Assembly: GCA_902574215.1 (NCBI GenBank)
Contig: CACGMR010000001.1
Coordinates: forward strand, 85,154-149,153
DNA from: an uncultured Pelagibacteraceae bacterium
GTDB lineage: Bacteria > Pseudomonadota > Alphaproteobacteria > Pelagibacterales > Pelagibacteraceae
Direction of reading: 5' to 3'
DNA: 64,000 nucleotides
Shown: positions 40,774 to 48,620 of the stretch, in pieces
Position numbering within the stretch: the stretch's first letter is position 1
Layout: every line of letters begins with the position of its first letter
The notes under the pieces: generated by a model
The model's input: the letters and a program-made list of their open reading frames with translations, nothing else
Told to the model about the DNA's origin: nothing
Database searches by the model: none
Position numbers and translations under genes: made by a program

Positions 40774-41997
40774 ATGTATAAATCGAAAAACATAACCCAA
40801 GCAGCTATATTAGTTGGTGGATTAGGCTCAAGATTAAGAAAAGTAACTAAAAATACTCCAAAGCCTTTAGTAAAATTTAATTTTAAACCATTTATAAATT
40901 ATTTAATTGAATATTATGAAGCTAATGGTTTTACTGAAATATTACTTTTGTGCTCATATAAATATACTCTATTTAAAAAAAAATATCATAATAAAAAATT
41001 TAGAAATATTAAAATTAAATGTATTGAGCAAAAAATTCCTAATGGCAATCTTAGAGCATTAAAAATTGCATATAAATTTTTGAAACAAGATTTTTTGTTA
41101 TGCAATGGTGACACTTTTATAAATATTAATTTAGAAAAAATTAAAAATTATTATTTTTCAAAAAAAAAAATAAAATCATTAGCCATCTTAACAAATCATA
41201 ATAAAAATAAATCAAAGAGGTATACTTTTTTTTCACTTAATAAAAAAACAAAAAAAATCGAAATTAATAAAAATCTTAATTTTTCTAATACTGGTATATA
41301 TATTTTTAATAAAAATTTTCTGAAAAAATTTCTGAATACAGATAAATCCAGTATAGAAAAAGATTTAATACCAAAAATTATACAGAAAAAAAATTTATAT
41401 GGTTCTCTCACCAAAAAACAATTTATCGATATAGGCACACCAGAAGATTTTTTTAAAACAGAAAATTTTCTTGAAAAAAATTTCCCCAGACCTTGTGCTT
41501 TTCTTGATAGAGATGGTGTTATCAATAAAGATCTTGGCTATGTTCATCGTGTTAAGGATTTTGTTTGGATGCCTAAAATTAGAGAAATAATTAAATATTT
41601 ATATTTTATTGGGTATAGAATTATTGTTGTTAGCAACCAGTCAGGTGTTGGAAGATCCTATTATAAAGAAAAAGATGTAAAATTAATTGAAAATCACATT
41701 TCAAGAGAATTAAATAAAAAAAAAGTAAAAATTGATGCATTTTATTATGCATTTTATTTTAAAAAATCAAAAAACAAAAAATATAGAAGCAATTTATCTT
41801 TAAGAAAACCTAACAACGGTTTTTATTTCAAAGCCAAAAGTCAATTTAATATAATCAACAAGTATTCTTTTATGATTGGAGATCAATTGAGTGATAAAAA
41901 TTTTTCAAAAAAATCTAATTTGAAGTTTTTTTATTACAAAGATACTAAAAATATTGTTAAAAAAATAAAAAAATTTATCAACTATGAGTTTAAATAA
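40774..41997 (+). CDS. Fused heptose-1-phosphate guanylyltransferase (HddC-like) and heptose bisphosphatase (GmhB-like)
   Basis: Two domains in one 407-residue chain. Residues 1 to about 235 form a nucleotidyltransferase: AILVGGLGSRLRKVTKNTPKPL at the start, LLCNGDTFININL with the metal aspartate, and FIDIGTPEDFF. From about residue 240 a HAD phosphatase begins with FLDRDGVINKDLGYVH, continues with IVVSNQSGVGRSYY and ends with MIGDQLSDKNF, the GmhB pattern. The cysteine zinc loop of classical GmhB is not obvious. The fusion would perform steps three and four of GDP-D-glycero-D-manno-heptose synthesis. Domain calls are solid; nucleotide specificity is inferred from the neighbouring HddA. Confidence 0.82.
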   Translation: MYKSKNITQAAILVGGLGSRLRKVTKNTPKPLVKFNFKPFINYLIEYYEANGFTEILLLCSYKYTLFKKKYHNKKFRNIKIKCIEQKIPNGNLRALKIAYKFLKQDFLLCNGDTFININLEKIKNYYFSKKKIKSLAILTNHNKNKSKRYTFFSLNKKTKKIEINKNLNFSNTGIYIFNKNFLKKFLNTDKSSIEKDLIPKIIQKKNLYGSLTKKQFIDIGTPEDFFKTENFLEKNFPRPCAFLDRDGVINKDLGYVHRVKDFVWMPKIREIIKYLYFIGYRIIVVSNQSGVGRSYYKEKDVKLIENHISRELNKKKVKIDAFYYAFYFKKSKNKKYRSNLSLRKPNNGFYFKAKSQFNIINKYSFMIGDQLSDKNFSKKSNLKFFYYKDTKNIVKKIKKFINYEFK

Positions 41998-42058
41998 TAA
42001 ATAATTGTTTTATTACTTATTGGATAAACTTTTAATAAAAGTATAAAAGAATAAAATA

Positions 42059-43039
42059 GTGATAAATAGAAAATTTAAATCAATTTTAATAACTGGCATA
42101 TCTGGCTCAGGTGGAAGCTATTTAGCCGAGTATGTTTGTAAAAATTTTCCAAAAATTAAAGTTCATGGAATTTCTAGATGGCATGTAAATTCTACAAATA
42201 AAAATCTTTCTAAAATAGCTAAAAAAATCTTTTTACATGAATGTGATCTTATAGATTACTCATCTATACATAACACTTTAAAAAAATCTAAACCAGATGC
42301 AATTTTTCATTTGGCGTCTCATGCTAATGTACGTGCATCATTTGAAACACCTTTATCTGTAATGAATAACAATATAAACGGTACAGCAAATTTGTTGCAG
42401 GCAATTAAAGATTTAAAAATTGATCCTATAATTCAAATATGTAGCACATCAGAAGTGTATGGTAATGTAGATAAAAAATATGTACCTATTAAAGAAAATT
42501 GTCCTCTAAGTCCGGCAAGCCCGTATGCACTTTCGAAAGTTTCACAAGATTTATTGGGAGATGTTTATTTCAAAAATTATGGTTTAAAAGTGATTAGAAC
42601 TAGAATGTTTACATATCTTAATCCTAAAAGAGCAGATTTATTTGCTACATCTTTTGCAAGACAAGTTGCTTTAATTGAAAAAGGTCATCAAAAAATTCTT
42701 TATCATGGAAATTTAAATTCCATTAGAACTATAATTGATATTGAAGATGCGATGAGTTCTTATTGGATAGCTGCTACGAAAGGTAGAATTGGTGAAGTTT
42801 ATAACATAGGGGGAAATAAAATTATTAAAGTTGGAGAATTTTTAAAAATATTAAAAAAATTAGCAAAGACAAAAATTGTTTCTAAAGTTGATAAAAAGCT
42901 TTTAAGACCTACAGATGTAACACTCCAGATTCCAAATTTAAGTAAATTTAAAAAGCATACTGGATGGAAACCTAATGTTTCTTTCGAAACTTCTCTAAAA
43001 AATTTATTAGATTATTGCAGATCTAACCTCACTGTTTGA
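42059..43039 (+). CDS. GDP-mannose/GDP-heptose 4,6-dehydratase-like SDR
   Basis: A 326-residue extended SDR. ILITGISGSGGSYLAEYV replaces the usual GxxGxxG motif of GMD. HLASHANVRASFETPLSVMNNN and the catalytic block CSTSEVYGNVDKKYVPIKE follow. SPYALSKVSQDLLGDVYF provides the Tyr-Lys pair. The STSEVYG and pre-Tyr spacing match GDP-mannose 4,6-dehydratase relatives, including the GDP-heptose dehydratases DmhA and DdahA. Given GmhA, HddA and HddC in the locus, GDP-heptose is a likely substrate. The start is GTG 42059, with no upstream ATG in frame. It should yield the 4-keto-6-deoxy sugar needed by a ColD-like enzyme. Confidence 0.78.
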   Translation: MINRKFKSILITGISGSGGSYLAEYVCKNFPKIKVHGISRWHVNSTNKNLSKIAKKIFLHECDLIDYSSIHNTLKKSKPDAIFHLASHANVRASFETPLSVMNNNINGTANLLQAIKDLKIDPIIQICSTSEVYGNVDKKYVPIKENCPLSPASPYALSKVSQDLLGDVYFKNYGLKVIRTRMFTYLNPKRADLFATSFARQVALIEKGHQKILYHGNLNSIRTIIDIEDAMSSYWIAATKGRIGEVYNIGGNKIIKVGEFLKILKKLAKTKIVSKVDKKLLRPTDVTLQIPNLSKFKKHTGWKPNVSFETSLKNLLDYCRSNLTV

Positions 43040-43061
43040 TTGCTACTTTTATTTTATATAT

Positions 43062-44240
43062 ATGAAAAAAATTATATTTCTATTATCTGTTTTATTTTTG
43101 TTTTATATTATACTTTGTTTTTCCTTTAAAATTTTTCCCTATAAAATAGTACAAACATTTTACCAAAAAAATTTCGTTAAAGTAGAAAATGACTCTCAAA
43201 ATAAAGATATGCCAAAAATATCCACCAATGATGAAATTTTTAAAAATGCTAAATTATTAGATATAAACATTAATTTAGATATTTATTTAGAAAATAATTA
43301 TTTATATTTACGAGATAAAATTCTTGAATTAACAATAAGTAATCAAAATTCAGCAAAACTTAATATTTATAATCAAATAAAAGATGAATTAAATAATAAG
43401 ATTTCATCTAATTTTAATTTAGAGAGTAATTACAAACACCTAAATTTAAAATTAGAAAGCTATAAAGATTTTGAAATTAATTCAATTTTAAGTCTTGCTC
43501 ATTCTAAAGAAATTTCAAAATGTTTGACCATTTATATTGAAGGTCATGGTGGCGATCCATTTGTTTTTGTAGAACACAATTTATTACTAAAGAAAATATT
43601 AACTGAAAAAAAATGTGATTTTTTATCTATGTCAATGCTTGGATTAGGATTTAACAACCATAAATATGAATTTCCAACTAGATATGGTACCTTTGAAGTG
43701 AAGAAAAACGTTAGCATGAATCATGAATTCTATGGTTTATTTTATGATGAAAATAATAAAAACCTAGATCATTTAGCTTTATTTTTAAGTCCTCATTATC
43801 ATATGATTGATCAACTAGTTGATGAGTTTAAATATGAGGATATAAATTTAGTTGGTGTCTCAGGGGGAGCTTGGTATGCCACATTACTTGGTTCAATCAT
43901 GCCAAAAATTGATCACACAATATCTGTGGCAGGACCCTTACCATTTGAGTATTCTGTTACCAGAGACAACACAGGTGATTTTGAATATTACACCAGTAAA
44001 ATTTACGACTATGTAAATTATTTTCATTTATATAAATTAATGACGTTAGATGAAGATGGAAAACCACTTAGAAAAGCTAAATTAATTTTTTCAAAAAATG
44101 ATCCTTGTTGTTTTAGGGATCCTTATGTTTCGCACCTAAAAACAAATATAGATAGTCTAGGATGGAAAAATCTTGATGTAATTATTTTAGATGAAGCTCA
44201 ACATACAATAAATCATAATTTTGTATTTTCGATGCTTTAA
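43062..44240 (+). CDS. Membrane-anchored alpha/beta-hydrolase-like protein
   Basis: A 392-residue protein with an N-terminal membrane helix (IIFLLSVLFLFYIILCFSF). A helical linker follows to about residue 140, then a region with hydrolase features. These are CLTIYIEGHGGDPFVF, a possible oxyanion strand, and INLVGVSGGAWYATLLGSI, with a nucleophile-elbow serine near residue 267. Late histidines in DEAQHTINHNF could complete a triad. The active domain probably faces the periplasm. The substrate is unknown; deacylation or modification of the neighbouring glycan is a guess. It is the last gene before element C. Confidence 0.6.
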   Translation: MKKIIFLLSVLFLFYIILCFSFKIFPYKIVQTFYQKNFVKVENDSQNKDMPKISTNDEIFKNAKLLDININLDIYLENNYLYLRDKILELTISNQNSAKLNIYNQIKDELNNKISSNFNLESNYKHLNLKLESYKDFEINSILSLAHSKEISKCLTIYIEGHGGDPFVFVEHNLLLKKILTEKKCDFLSMSMLGLGFNNHKYEFPTRYGTFEVKKNVSMNHEFYGLFYDENNKNLDHLALFLSPHYHMIDQLVDEFKYEDINLVGVSGGAWYATLLGSIMPKIDHTISVAGPLPFEYSVTRDNTGDFEYYTSKIYDYVNYFHLYKLMTLDEDGKPLRKAKLIFSKNDPCCFRDPYVSHLKTNIDSLGWKNLDVIILDEAQHTINHNFVFSML

Positions 44241-44259
44241 ATATAATTTAACTAATTGA

Positions 44260-44309
44260 TGGTCCCCCCCCCGCACGGATTCGAACCGCGGACCTATTGA
44301 TTACAAATC
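44260..44309 (-). pseudogene. Displaced 3' half of tRNA-Thr with a C9 run (left end of element C)
   Basis: Read on the minus strand this matches the 3' part of tRNA-Thr(TGT) from the anticodon loop to the CCA. It lacks the 5' half, so it is not a functional tRNA. The acceptor strand has nine consecutive C on the plus strand (44264-44272) where the intact gene has GCCCCC. It is the left boundary of element C. The rest of 44241-44411 holds only the arm repeat described separately. Confidence 0.85.
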
Positions 44310-44370
44310 GAGAGTCTAAATTCAAAAAGATAAATACTATCAACGTTAATTGAAAGTATTTTCAAATCTA

Positions 44371-44392
44371 TACACACTATGAACACAGTGAT
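44371..44392. repeat. Element C inner end repeat, left (ACAC pair, 11-bp phase)
   Basis: TACACACTATG is followed directly by AACACAGTGAT, putting ACAC at 44372 and 44383. The position relative to the tRNA fragment mirrors the heptamer pairs of elements A and B. Similarity to the right copy is weak. Confidence 0.4.
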
Positions 44393-44411
44393 AAAGTTTT
44401 GATTATAATAA

Positions 44412-45278
44412 ATGAATATTATTAAAAAAATTCGTCAAGCAGCAATCGCTTTTGCTGGAATATTATCAACCCCTTTTGGAAAATCTCTAGAAAAAAAATT
44501 TGGTTATATAATTGATGAAACTCCTACTAAATATGATTTAAAAATTGATGAGGAATATATAAAAACTGGTATTGGTGGTTTCACTCATAGACATTTTGAT
44601 GATCATTCTTTTCTTTCAATGTGGGAAAAAGTTAAAGAGACATTACCAAACGACACAAAATTTGAAGAGATAAAGAATTATTTTATTTCTTTGTCTAAAG
44701 ATCTTCAAACTCCTATGGGTATTCCTTTACACAAAATAAATGATAAAGAAACTTATGATCAATTTGCTTCATATATGAGCAAACATTTTGCAATTAAAAA
44801 AAGTTGGTTGCTAGATATTCAGAGCGTTAATTTAGCAGAAGTGTTTGGTGCAACTATAGGAGTTGTAGCTCTGTTATTTGGTTGGAAGAAAAGTGAAAAG
44901 GAAGAATTTGCCGATTTAGCATCATCATTAGTAGTAGCAGGTGCATTTGGTGCCAATCCAATTCTTTTGATTGTGTCTTTAGTTTCATTAGCAAAATCTT
45001 ATACGAAAGATAAAAATAAAAATAAGTTTAAGAAGGGTACATTAAGAGGTGTTCTGGGTATGGGTTCTTTTATTATGACTGCAAGTCTGTTTTCTAGTCC
45101 TATCATTGGAATAATAATAGGATTAATAGTAGCTATAAGCGTTAAGAAATCTTTGAAAAAAATTGATCTTTCAGAAATTTATGAATGGTTTAAGGAAAAT
45201 GTTAAAAAATATGGTTCAATTATAATTGAAACAACTGGAATAGAAAAATTATCAAATAAAATTAAGAATTTAGTTTAA
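44412..45278 (+). CDS. Hypothetical membrane protein, 288 aa (element C)
   Basis: The family is not recognised. The N-terminal 140 residues are soluble and charged (GGFTHRHFDDHSFLSMWEKV). The second half has hydrophobic segments: VNLAEVFGATIGVVALLFGW, SSLVVAGAFGANPILLIVSLV and SFIMTASLFSSPIIGIIIGLIV. The last 35 residues are an amphipathic lysine-rich helix. The glycine/alanine-rich helix pairs could form a small pore or membrane hairpin. It precedes the lipoprotein gene by three bases, forming a two-gene unit. Confidence 0.55.
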   Translation: MNIIKKIRQAAIAFAGILSTPFGKSLEKKFGYIIDETPTKYDLKIDEEYIKTGIGGFTHRHFDDHSFLSMWEKVKETLPNDTKFEEIKNYFISLSKDLQTPMGIPLHKINDKETYDQFASYMSKHFAIKKSWLLDIQSVNLAEVFGATIGVVALLFGWKKSEKEEFADLASSLVVAGAFGANPILLIVSLVSLAKSYTKDKNKNKFKKGTLRGVLGMGSFIMTASLFSSPIIGIIIGLIVAISVKKSLKKIDLSEIYEWFKENVKKYGSIIIETTGIEKLSNKIKNLV

Positions 45279-45281
45279 ATA

Positions 45282-45782
45282 ATGAAAAAACTTTTAGGGA
45301 TATTGGTTCTAGGTTTGTTGTTATTTGCATGTAGTGAAGATAAATCAGAAACTAACAGAAAAAAAAGTACAATCAAATTGTCATGTAAAATTAATAAAGT
45401 TCATGTGATTAAAGGTTATGATGGATCAAATAAAGATATTTGGTTTGACGAAAAATTTATTGAAGAAAATTTAGGTGAGATGGCTGAGCCTTTAATACTC
45501 GAAACTAATAAAAATAGTTACGCTATGTGGATTGATGGAATTGGAACTATAGCAATGTATCACAATGAAAATGGTATAGGTTATTTAAATGAAAGAGATA
45601 CAAACAATGAAAAATTTGTAACTTTGCATTTAACATCAATCAGTTACAAGAATTTTGAATTTATCTCAGAGTCTTCGGTCTATATTAATAAAGACGATGA
45701 TCGTTACAATTACAATTTTAATAACAAACCTGAGCCTACCTCTATAGGCTATGGTAAATGTCAAAAATTAAAATGGGATTAA
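45282..45782 (+). CDS. MKKLLG-type lipoprotein, 166 aa (element C)
   Basis: The N-terminus MKKLLGILVLGLLLFACSED contains a lipobox (LFAC) with the acylated cysteine at residue 17, so the protein should be an outer- or inner-membrane lipoprotein. The mature part is beta-rich with WFDEKFIEENLG and YAMWIDGIGTIAMYHNENG and ends in YGKCQKLKWD. The function is unknown. The first 20 or so bases of the gene match the gene starts at 17691 and 29419 almost exactly, although the mature parts are unrelated. Confidence 0.65.
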   Translation: MKKLLGILVLGLLLFACSEDKSETNRKKSTIKLSCKINKVHVIKGYDGSNKDIWFDEKFIEENLGEMAEPLILETNKNSYAMWIDGIGTIAMYHNENGIGYLNERDTNNEKFVTLHLTSISYKNFEFISESSVYINKDDDRYNYNFNNKPEPTSIGYGKCQKLKWD

Positions 45783-45818
45783 AATAATAAAACAGCTGCT
45801 TGATTGGTCTACAAATCC

Positions 45819-45840
45819 GTCCACCCTCTGACCACACTTA
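45819..45840. repeat. Element C inner end repeat, right (CCAC pair, 11-bp phase)
   Basis: CCACCCT at 45821 and CCACACT at 45832 are 11 bp apart and lie about 60 bases from the intact tRNA-Thr 3' end. The arrangement matches the right ends of elements A and B. Confidence 0.5.
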
Positions 45841-45902
45841 ATGTTATAAATTAGTTAAACTTTATATTTGCAAAAATAATTAGTGTTGATTTTATTGAGT
45901 GA

Positions 45903-45978
45903 TGGTGCCCCCGCACGGATTCGAACCGCGGACCTATTGATTACAAATCAATTGCTCTACCAGCTGAGCTACAAGGGC
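45903..45978 (-). tRNA. tRNA-Thr(TGT), intact
   Basis: A 76-base tRNA on the minus strand with encoded CCA. The acceptor starts GCCCTTG and pairs with CGGGGGC, including two G-U pairs. The D arm is GCTCAGCTGGTAGAGC. The anticodon stem ATTGA/TCAAT closes the loop TTTGTAA with anticodon TGT. The T arm is CGCGGTTCGAATCCGTG. It lies 33 bases downstream of rlmB on the same strand and is the attachment site of element C. Confidence 0.97.
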
Positions 45979-46011
45979 ATGCGCAATAACTATTAACTAT
46001 TTAATAAATAA

Positions 46012-46755
46012 TCAACTCTTTTTTTTTATATAACTAAGATGATGAAACACTATTGCGGCACTATTTGAGATATTTAAACTTTCTATATCTTCATTAATAT
46101 TAATTTTAACAAAAAAATCTGCATATTTGCCTGTATGCTGTCTCATACCAAATCCTTCTGATCCAAATAGAAGAATGTTGTTTCCTTTCCATTTTATGTC
46201 TGTAAAATCTTTTTGACCTTTTGCATCAAAACCATAAACCCAGAAATTTTTTTCTCTTAAATTTTTTAAGGTTGAATTAATATTAGATACTTGGAATATA
46301 TTTATGTGTTCCATGCATCCACTAGCTGATTTATACATCAACTTACTATCACGTGGAAAATGTCTTTCTTTAATTATCAATCCATCAATATCAAACGATG
46401 TGGCACTTCTGATTAATGAACCAATATTTCTTGGATCAGTAACCTCATCAAGACATACAAATGTTAAATTATTTTTATCTTTTATAAATTGTTTTAGATC
46501 TGGTTGATCTAAATGTTCAATCTCTGCAACGTAACCATTATGCATTAATTGTTCTTTAGAAGTATATTTGTCTAATTCCTTTTTAGATTTAAAGTAAACT
46601 TTGACATCCTCTAAAATGTTTTTATTTGGGTTTTTTCTATGAATATTTTTTTTTGACTCCTCTGTTAAAAATACTCTTAAAACCTTTCTTTTAGGGTTTC
46701 TAAGAGCCTCAATAACTGCGTGTTGACCAACAATAAAAAATGATGATTTATTCAT
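46012..46755 (-). CDS. rlmB: 23S rRNA (guanosine-2'-O)-methyltransferase RlmB/TrmH family
   Basis: A SPOUT methyltransferase of 247 residues that should modify G2251 of 23S rRNA. The N-terminal substrate-binding domain begins FFIVGQHAVIEALRNPKRKV. The catalytic knot shows FVCLDEVTDPRNIGSLIRSA (motif 1), ILLFGSEGFGMRQHTGKYAD (motif 2) and NISNSAAIVFHHLSYI (motif 3). It may be co-transcribed with the downstream tRNA-Thr. The family is certain; the precise RNA position is inferred from similarity to RlmB. Confidence 0.9.
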   Translation of the reverse strand: MNKSSFFIVGQHAVIEALRNPKRKVLRVFLTEESKKNIHRKNPNKNILEDVKVYFKSKKELDKYTSKEQLMHNGYVAEIEHLDQPDLKQFIKDKNNLTFVCLDEVTDPRNIGSLIRSATSFDIDGLIIKERHFPRDSKLMYKSASGCMEHINIFQVSNINSTLKNLREKNFWVYGFDAKGQKDFTDIKWKGNNILLFGSEGFGMRQHTGKYADFFVKININEDIESLNISNSAAIVFHHLSYIKKKS

Positions 46756-46809
46756 AAATTAGTATCTGTTTTATACGGTTTTTTTAATATTTTCCTATTA
46801 AATCACGTG

Positions 46810-46837
46810 TTGCATTTGTACAAATAAAATATATAAA
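46810..46837 (+). promoter_or_regulatory. Promoter of the tRNA-Tyr/tRNA-Gly/tuf/secE operon
   Basis: TTGCAT (46810-46815) and TATAAA (46832-46837) are 16 bp apart, about 48 bases before tRNA-Tyr. It is the only good promoter seen ahead of the tRNA-tuf-tRNA-secE-nusG run. The expected start is near 46844. Confidence 0.6.
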
Positions 46838-46884
46838 ACGCTTGTTATTTGAAGCTTTATTGAACAAGGGGACACTTCCCCAAA

Positions 46885-46970
46885 GGAGGGGTTCCAGAGC
46901 GGTCAAATGGGGCGGGCTGTAAACCCGTTGACTTCGGTCTTCGAAAGTTCGAATCTTTCCCCCTCCACCA
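46885..46970 (+). tRNA. tRNA-Tyr(GTA)
   Basis: An 86-base class II tRNA. Acceptor GGAGGGG pairs with CCCCTCC before ACCA. The anticodon loop CTGTAAA carries GTA. A long variable arm follows (around GACTTCGGTC), then T arm AAGTTCGAATCTT. The CCA is encoded at 46968-46970. Confidence 0.95.
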
Positions 46971-47014
46971 TTTAATAAATTTTAAATAACATGGAGTGTT
47001 ACTCTTGGGGTTGT

Positions 47015-47088
47015 GCGGGTGTAGTTCAATGGTAGAACGCTAGCCTTCCAAGCTGGATGTAAGGGTTCGATTCCCTTTACCCGCTCCA
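47015..47088 (+). tRNA. tRNA-Gly(TCC)
   Basis: A 74-base tRNA with acceptor GCGGGTG pairing TACCCGC (one G-U). The D arm contains TTCAATGGTAGAA. The anticodon loop CTTCCAA has anticodon TCC, the T arm is AGGGTTCGATTCCCT, and CCA is encoded. It lies between tRNA-Tyr and tuf, a common arrangement in proteobacteria. Confidence 0.96.
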
Positions 47089-47134
47089 AGAAATTAAAAT
47101 TAGATGAAACAAAAAAAACTGAGGTAAAAACGTA

Positions 47135-48325
47135 ATGTCAAAAGAAAAATTTGTAAGAAATAAACCCCACTGTAACATTGGGACTATTGGTCATGTCGAC
47201 CATGGTAAAACAACTCTTACTGCCGCGATTACAAATGTATTAGCACAAGCGGGCGGCGGAACTGCAGTTGCTTATGATCAGATTGATAAAGCACCTGAAG
47301 AAAAAGAGAGAGGTATAACAATTTCAACAGCACACGTTGAGTATGAAACTGAAAAAAGACACTATGCTCATGTAGATTGTCCTGGTCACGCTGACTATGT
47401 TAAAAATATGATCACTGGTGCTGCACAAATGGATGGAGCAATCTTAGTTGTTAATGCAGCTGATGGTCCTATGCCACAAACAAGAGAACACATTCTTTTA
47501 GGAAGACAGGTTGGTATACCTGCAATTGTTGTTTACTTAAATAAAGTAGACCAAGTTGACGATAAAGAAATGATTGAACTTGTTGAAGAAGAAATTAGAG
47601 AGCTTTTAACTTCATACAAATACCCTGGTGATAAAACACCAATCGTTAAAGGTTCAGCTTTAGCAGCAGTTGAAGGTAGAGATGATGAAATTGGAAAAAA
47701 TTCAATTTTAGAATTAATGAAAGCTGTTGATGAACATATTCCACAGCCAGCTAGAGAAGTTGACAAACCATTCTTGATGCCAGTTGAGGACGTATTCTCA
47801 ATTTCTGGAAGAGGAACAGTTGCAACTGGAAGAGTTGAGTCTGGTGTAATTAAAACTGGTGAGGAAGTTGAAATAGTTGGAATTAGAGAAACTAAAAAAT
47901 CAGTTTGTACTGGAGTTGAGATGTTTAGAAAACTTTTAGATTCTGGTGAAGCTGGTGATAACGTTGGAATTTTATTGAGAGGTATTGAAAGAACTGACAT
48001 TGAGAGAGGTCAAGTACTTTGTAAACCTGGTTCAATTACTCCACATACTAAATTTGAAGCTCAAGCATATGTACTTAAAAAAGATGAAGGTGGAAGACAT
48101 ACTCCATTCTTTACTAAGTACAGACCACAGTTTTATTTTAGAACAACAGACGTTACAGGTGAAGTAGAGTTACCAGCTGGTACTGAAATGGTTATGCCAG
48201 GTGATGATGCTAAATTTACTGTTAAACTAATTACACCAATTGCTATGGCAGAGAAATTAAACTTTGCAATTAGAGAAGGTGGAAGAACTGTTGGAGCAGG
48301 AGTAGTAACTAAAATTATAGAGTAA
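47135..48325 (+). CDS. tuf: Elongation factor Tu
   Basis: GTPase that delivers aminoacyl-tRNA to the ribosome. The P-loop GHVDHGKT is at residues 19-26, [21 protein letters not shown] covers switch II, and [10 protein letters not shown] is the guanine-specificity motif. The 396-residue length is standard. Codon use is more selective than in neighbouring island genes, as expected for high expression. It lies between tRNA-Gly and tRNA-Trp. No other tuf copy is present at the usual second place between fusA and rpsJ. Confidence 0.99.
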   Translation: MSKEKFVRNKPHCNIGTIGHVDHGKTTLTAAITNVLAQAGGGTAVAYDQIDKAPEEKERGITISTAHVEYETEKRHYAHVDCPGHADYVKNMITGAAQMDGAILVVNAADGPMPQTREHILLGRQVGIPAIVVYLNKVDQVDDKEMIELVEEEIRELLTSYKYPGDKTPIVKGSALAAVEGRDDEIGKNSILELMKAVDEHIPQPAREVDKPFLMPVEDVFSISGRGTVATGRVESGVIKTGEEVEIVGIRETKKSVCTGVEMFRKLLDSGEAGDNVGILLRGIERTDIERGQVLCKPGSITPHTKFEAQAYVLKKDEGGRHTPFFTKYRPQFYFRTTDVTGEVELPAGTEMVMPGDDAKFTVKLITPIAMAEKLNFAIREGGRTVGAGVVTKIIE

Positions 48326-48335
48326 CTCTATAAAT

Positions 48336-48411
48336 AGGAGTGTAGCTCAATTGGTAGAGCGCCGGTCTCCAAAACCGGAGGCTGAGGGTTCGAGTCCCTC
48401 CGCTCCTGCCA
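48336..48411 (+). tRNA. tRNA-Trp(CCA)
   Basis: A 76-base tRNA. Acceptor AGGAGTG pairs with CGCTCCT. The D arm is GCTCAATTGGTAGAGC. The stem CCGGT/ACCGG closes the anticodon loop CTCCAAA with anticodon CCA. The T arm is GAGGGTTCGAGTCCCTC, and CCA is encoded at 48409-48411. It sits 10 bases after tuf and 17 before secE. Confidence 0.97.
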
Positions 48412-48428
48412 ATTTGAGCTTATAAATT

Positions 48429-48620
48429 ATGAGAAACCCGATTAAATTTATACAAGAAGTTAAACAAGAAGCTTTCAAAGTTACATGGCCAACTTGGAAA
48501 GAGACATTGCAAGGTGCTTTAATGGTTTTTGTTATGGCAGTTGTTATGTCTTTATTTTTTCTTCTTTTAGATCAGGTTTTAAAATTTTTCTTAGAACTTT
48601 TACTTAAAGTGAGTATTTAA
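48429..48620 (+). CDS. secE: Preprotein translocase subunit SecE
   Basis: A 63-residue protein of the SecYEG channel. It has the conserved amphipathic start IKFIQEVKQEAFKVTWPTWKE and one membrane helix (GALMVFVMAVVMSLFFLLLD). It is the short one-helix form typical of alphaproteobacteria. Its stop shares one base with the nusG ATG, the usual gene order. Confidence 0.95.
   Translation: MRNPIKFIQEVKQEAFKVTWPTWKETLQGALMVFVMAVVMSLFFLLLDQVLKFFLELLLKVSI

Larger units (their letters stand above)
44310..45949. mobile_element. Integrated element C in tRNA-Thr(TGT), about 1.6 kb, two genes
   Basis: The displaced tRNA-Thr 3' half (44260-44309) and the intact tRNA's 3' half (45903-45949) flank this segment as direct repeats. 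This is the standard footprint of integration at a tRNA 3' end. Both ends carry 11-bp-phased short repeats (44371-44392 and 45819-45840). The cargo is a membrane protein and an MKKLLG-type lipoprotein, and no recombinase is present. The layout parallels element B. Confidence 0.75.

Noticed and set aside
47533-48000. 155-aa minus-strand ORF inside tuf
   Set aside because: A long open frame caused by the biased codon use of tuf; no start context and serine/proline-rich shadow composition.
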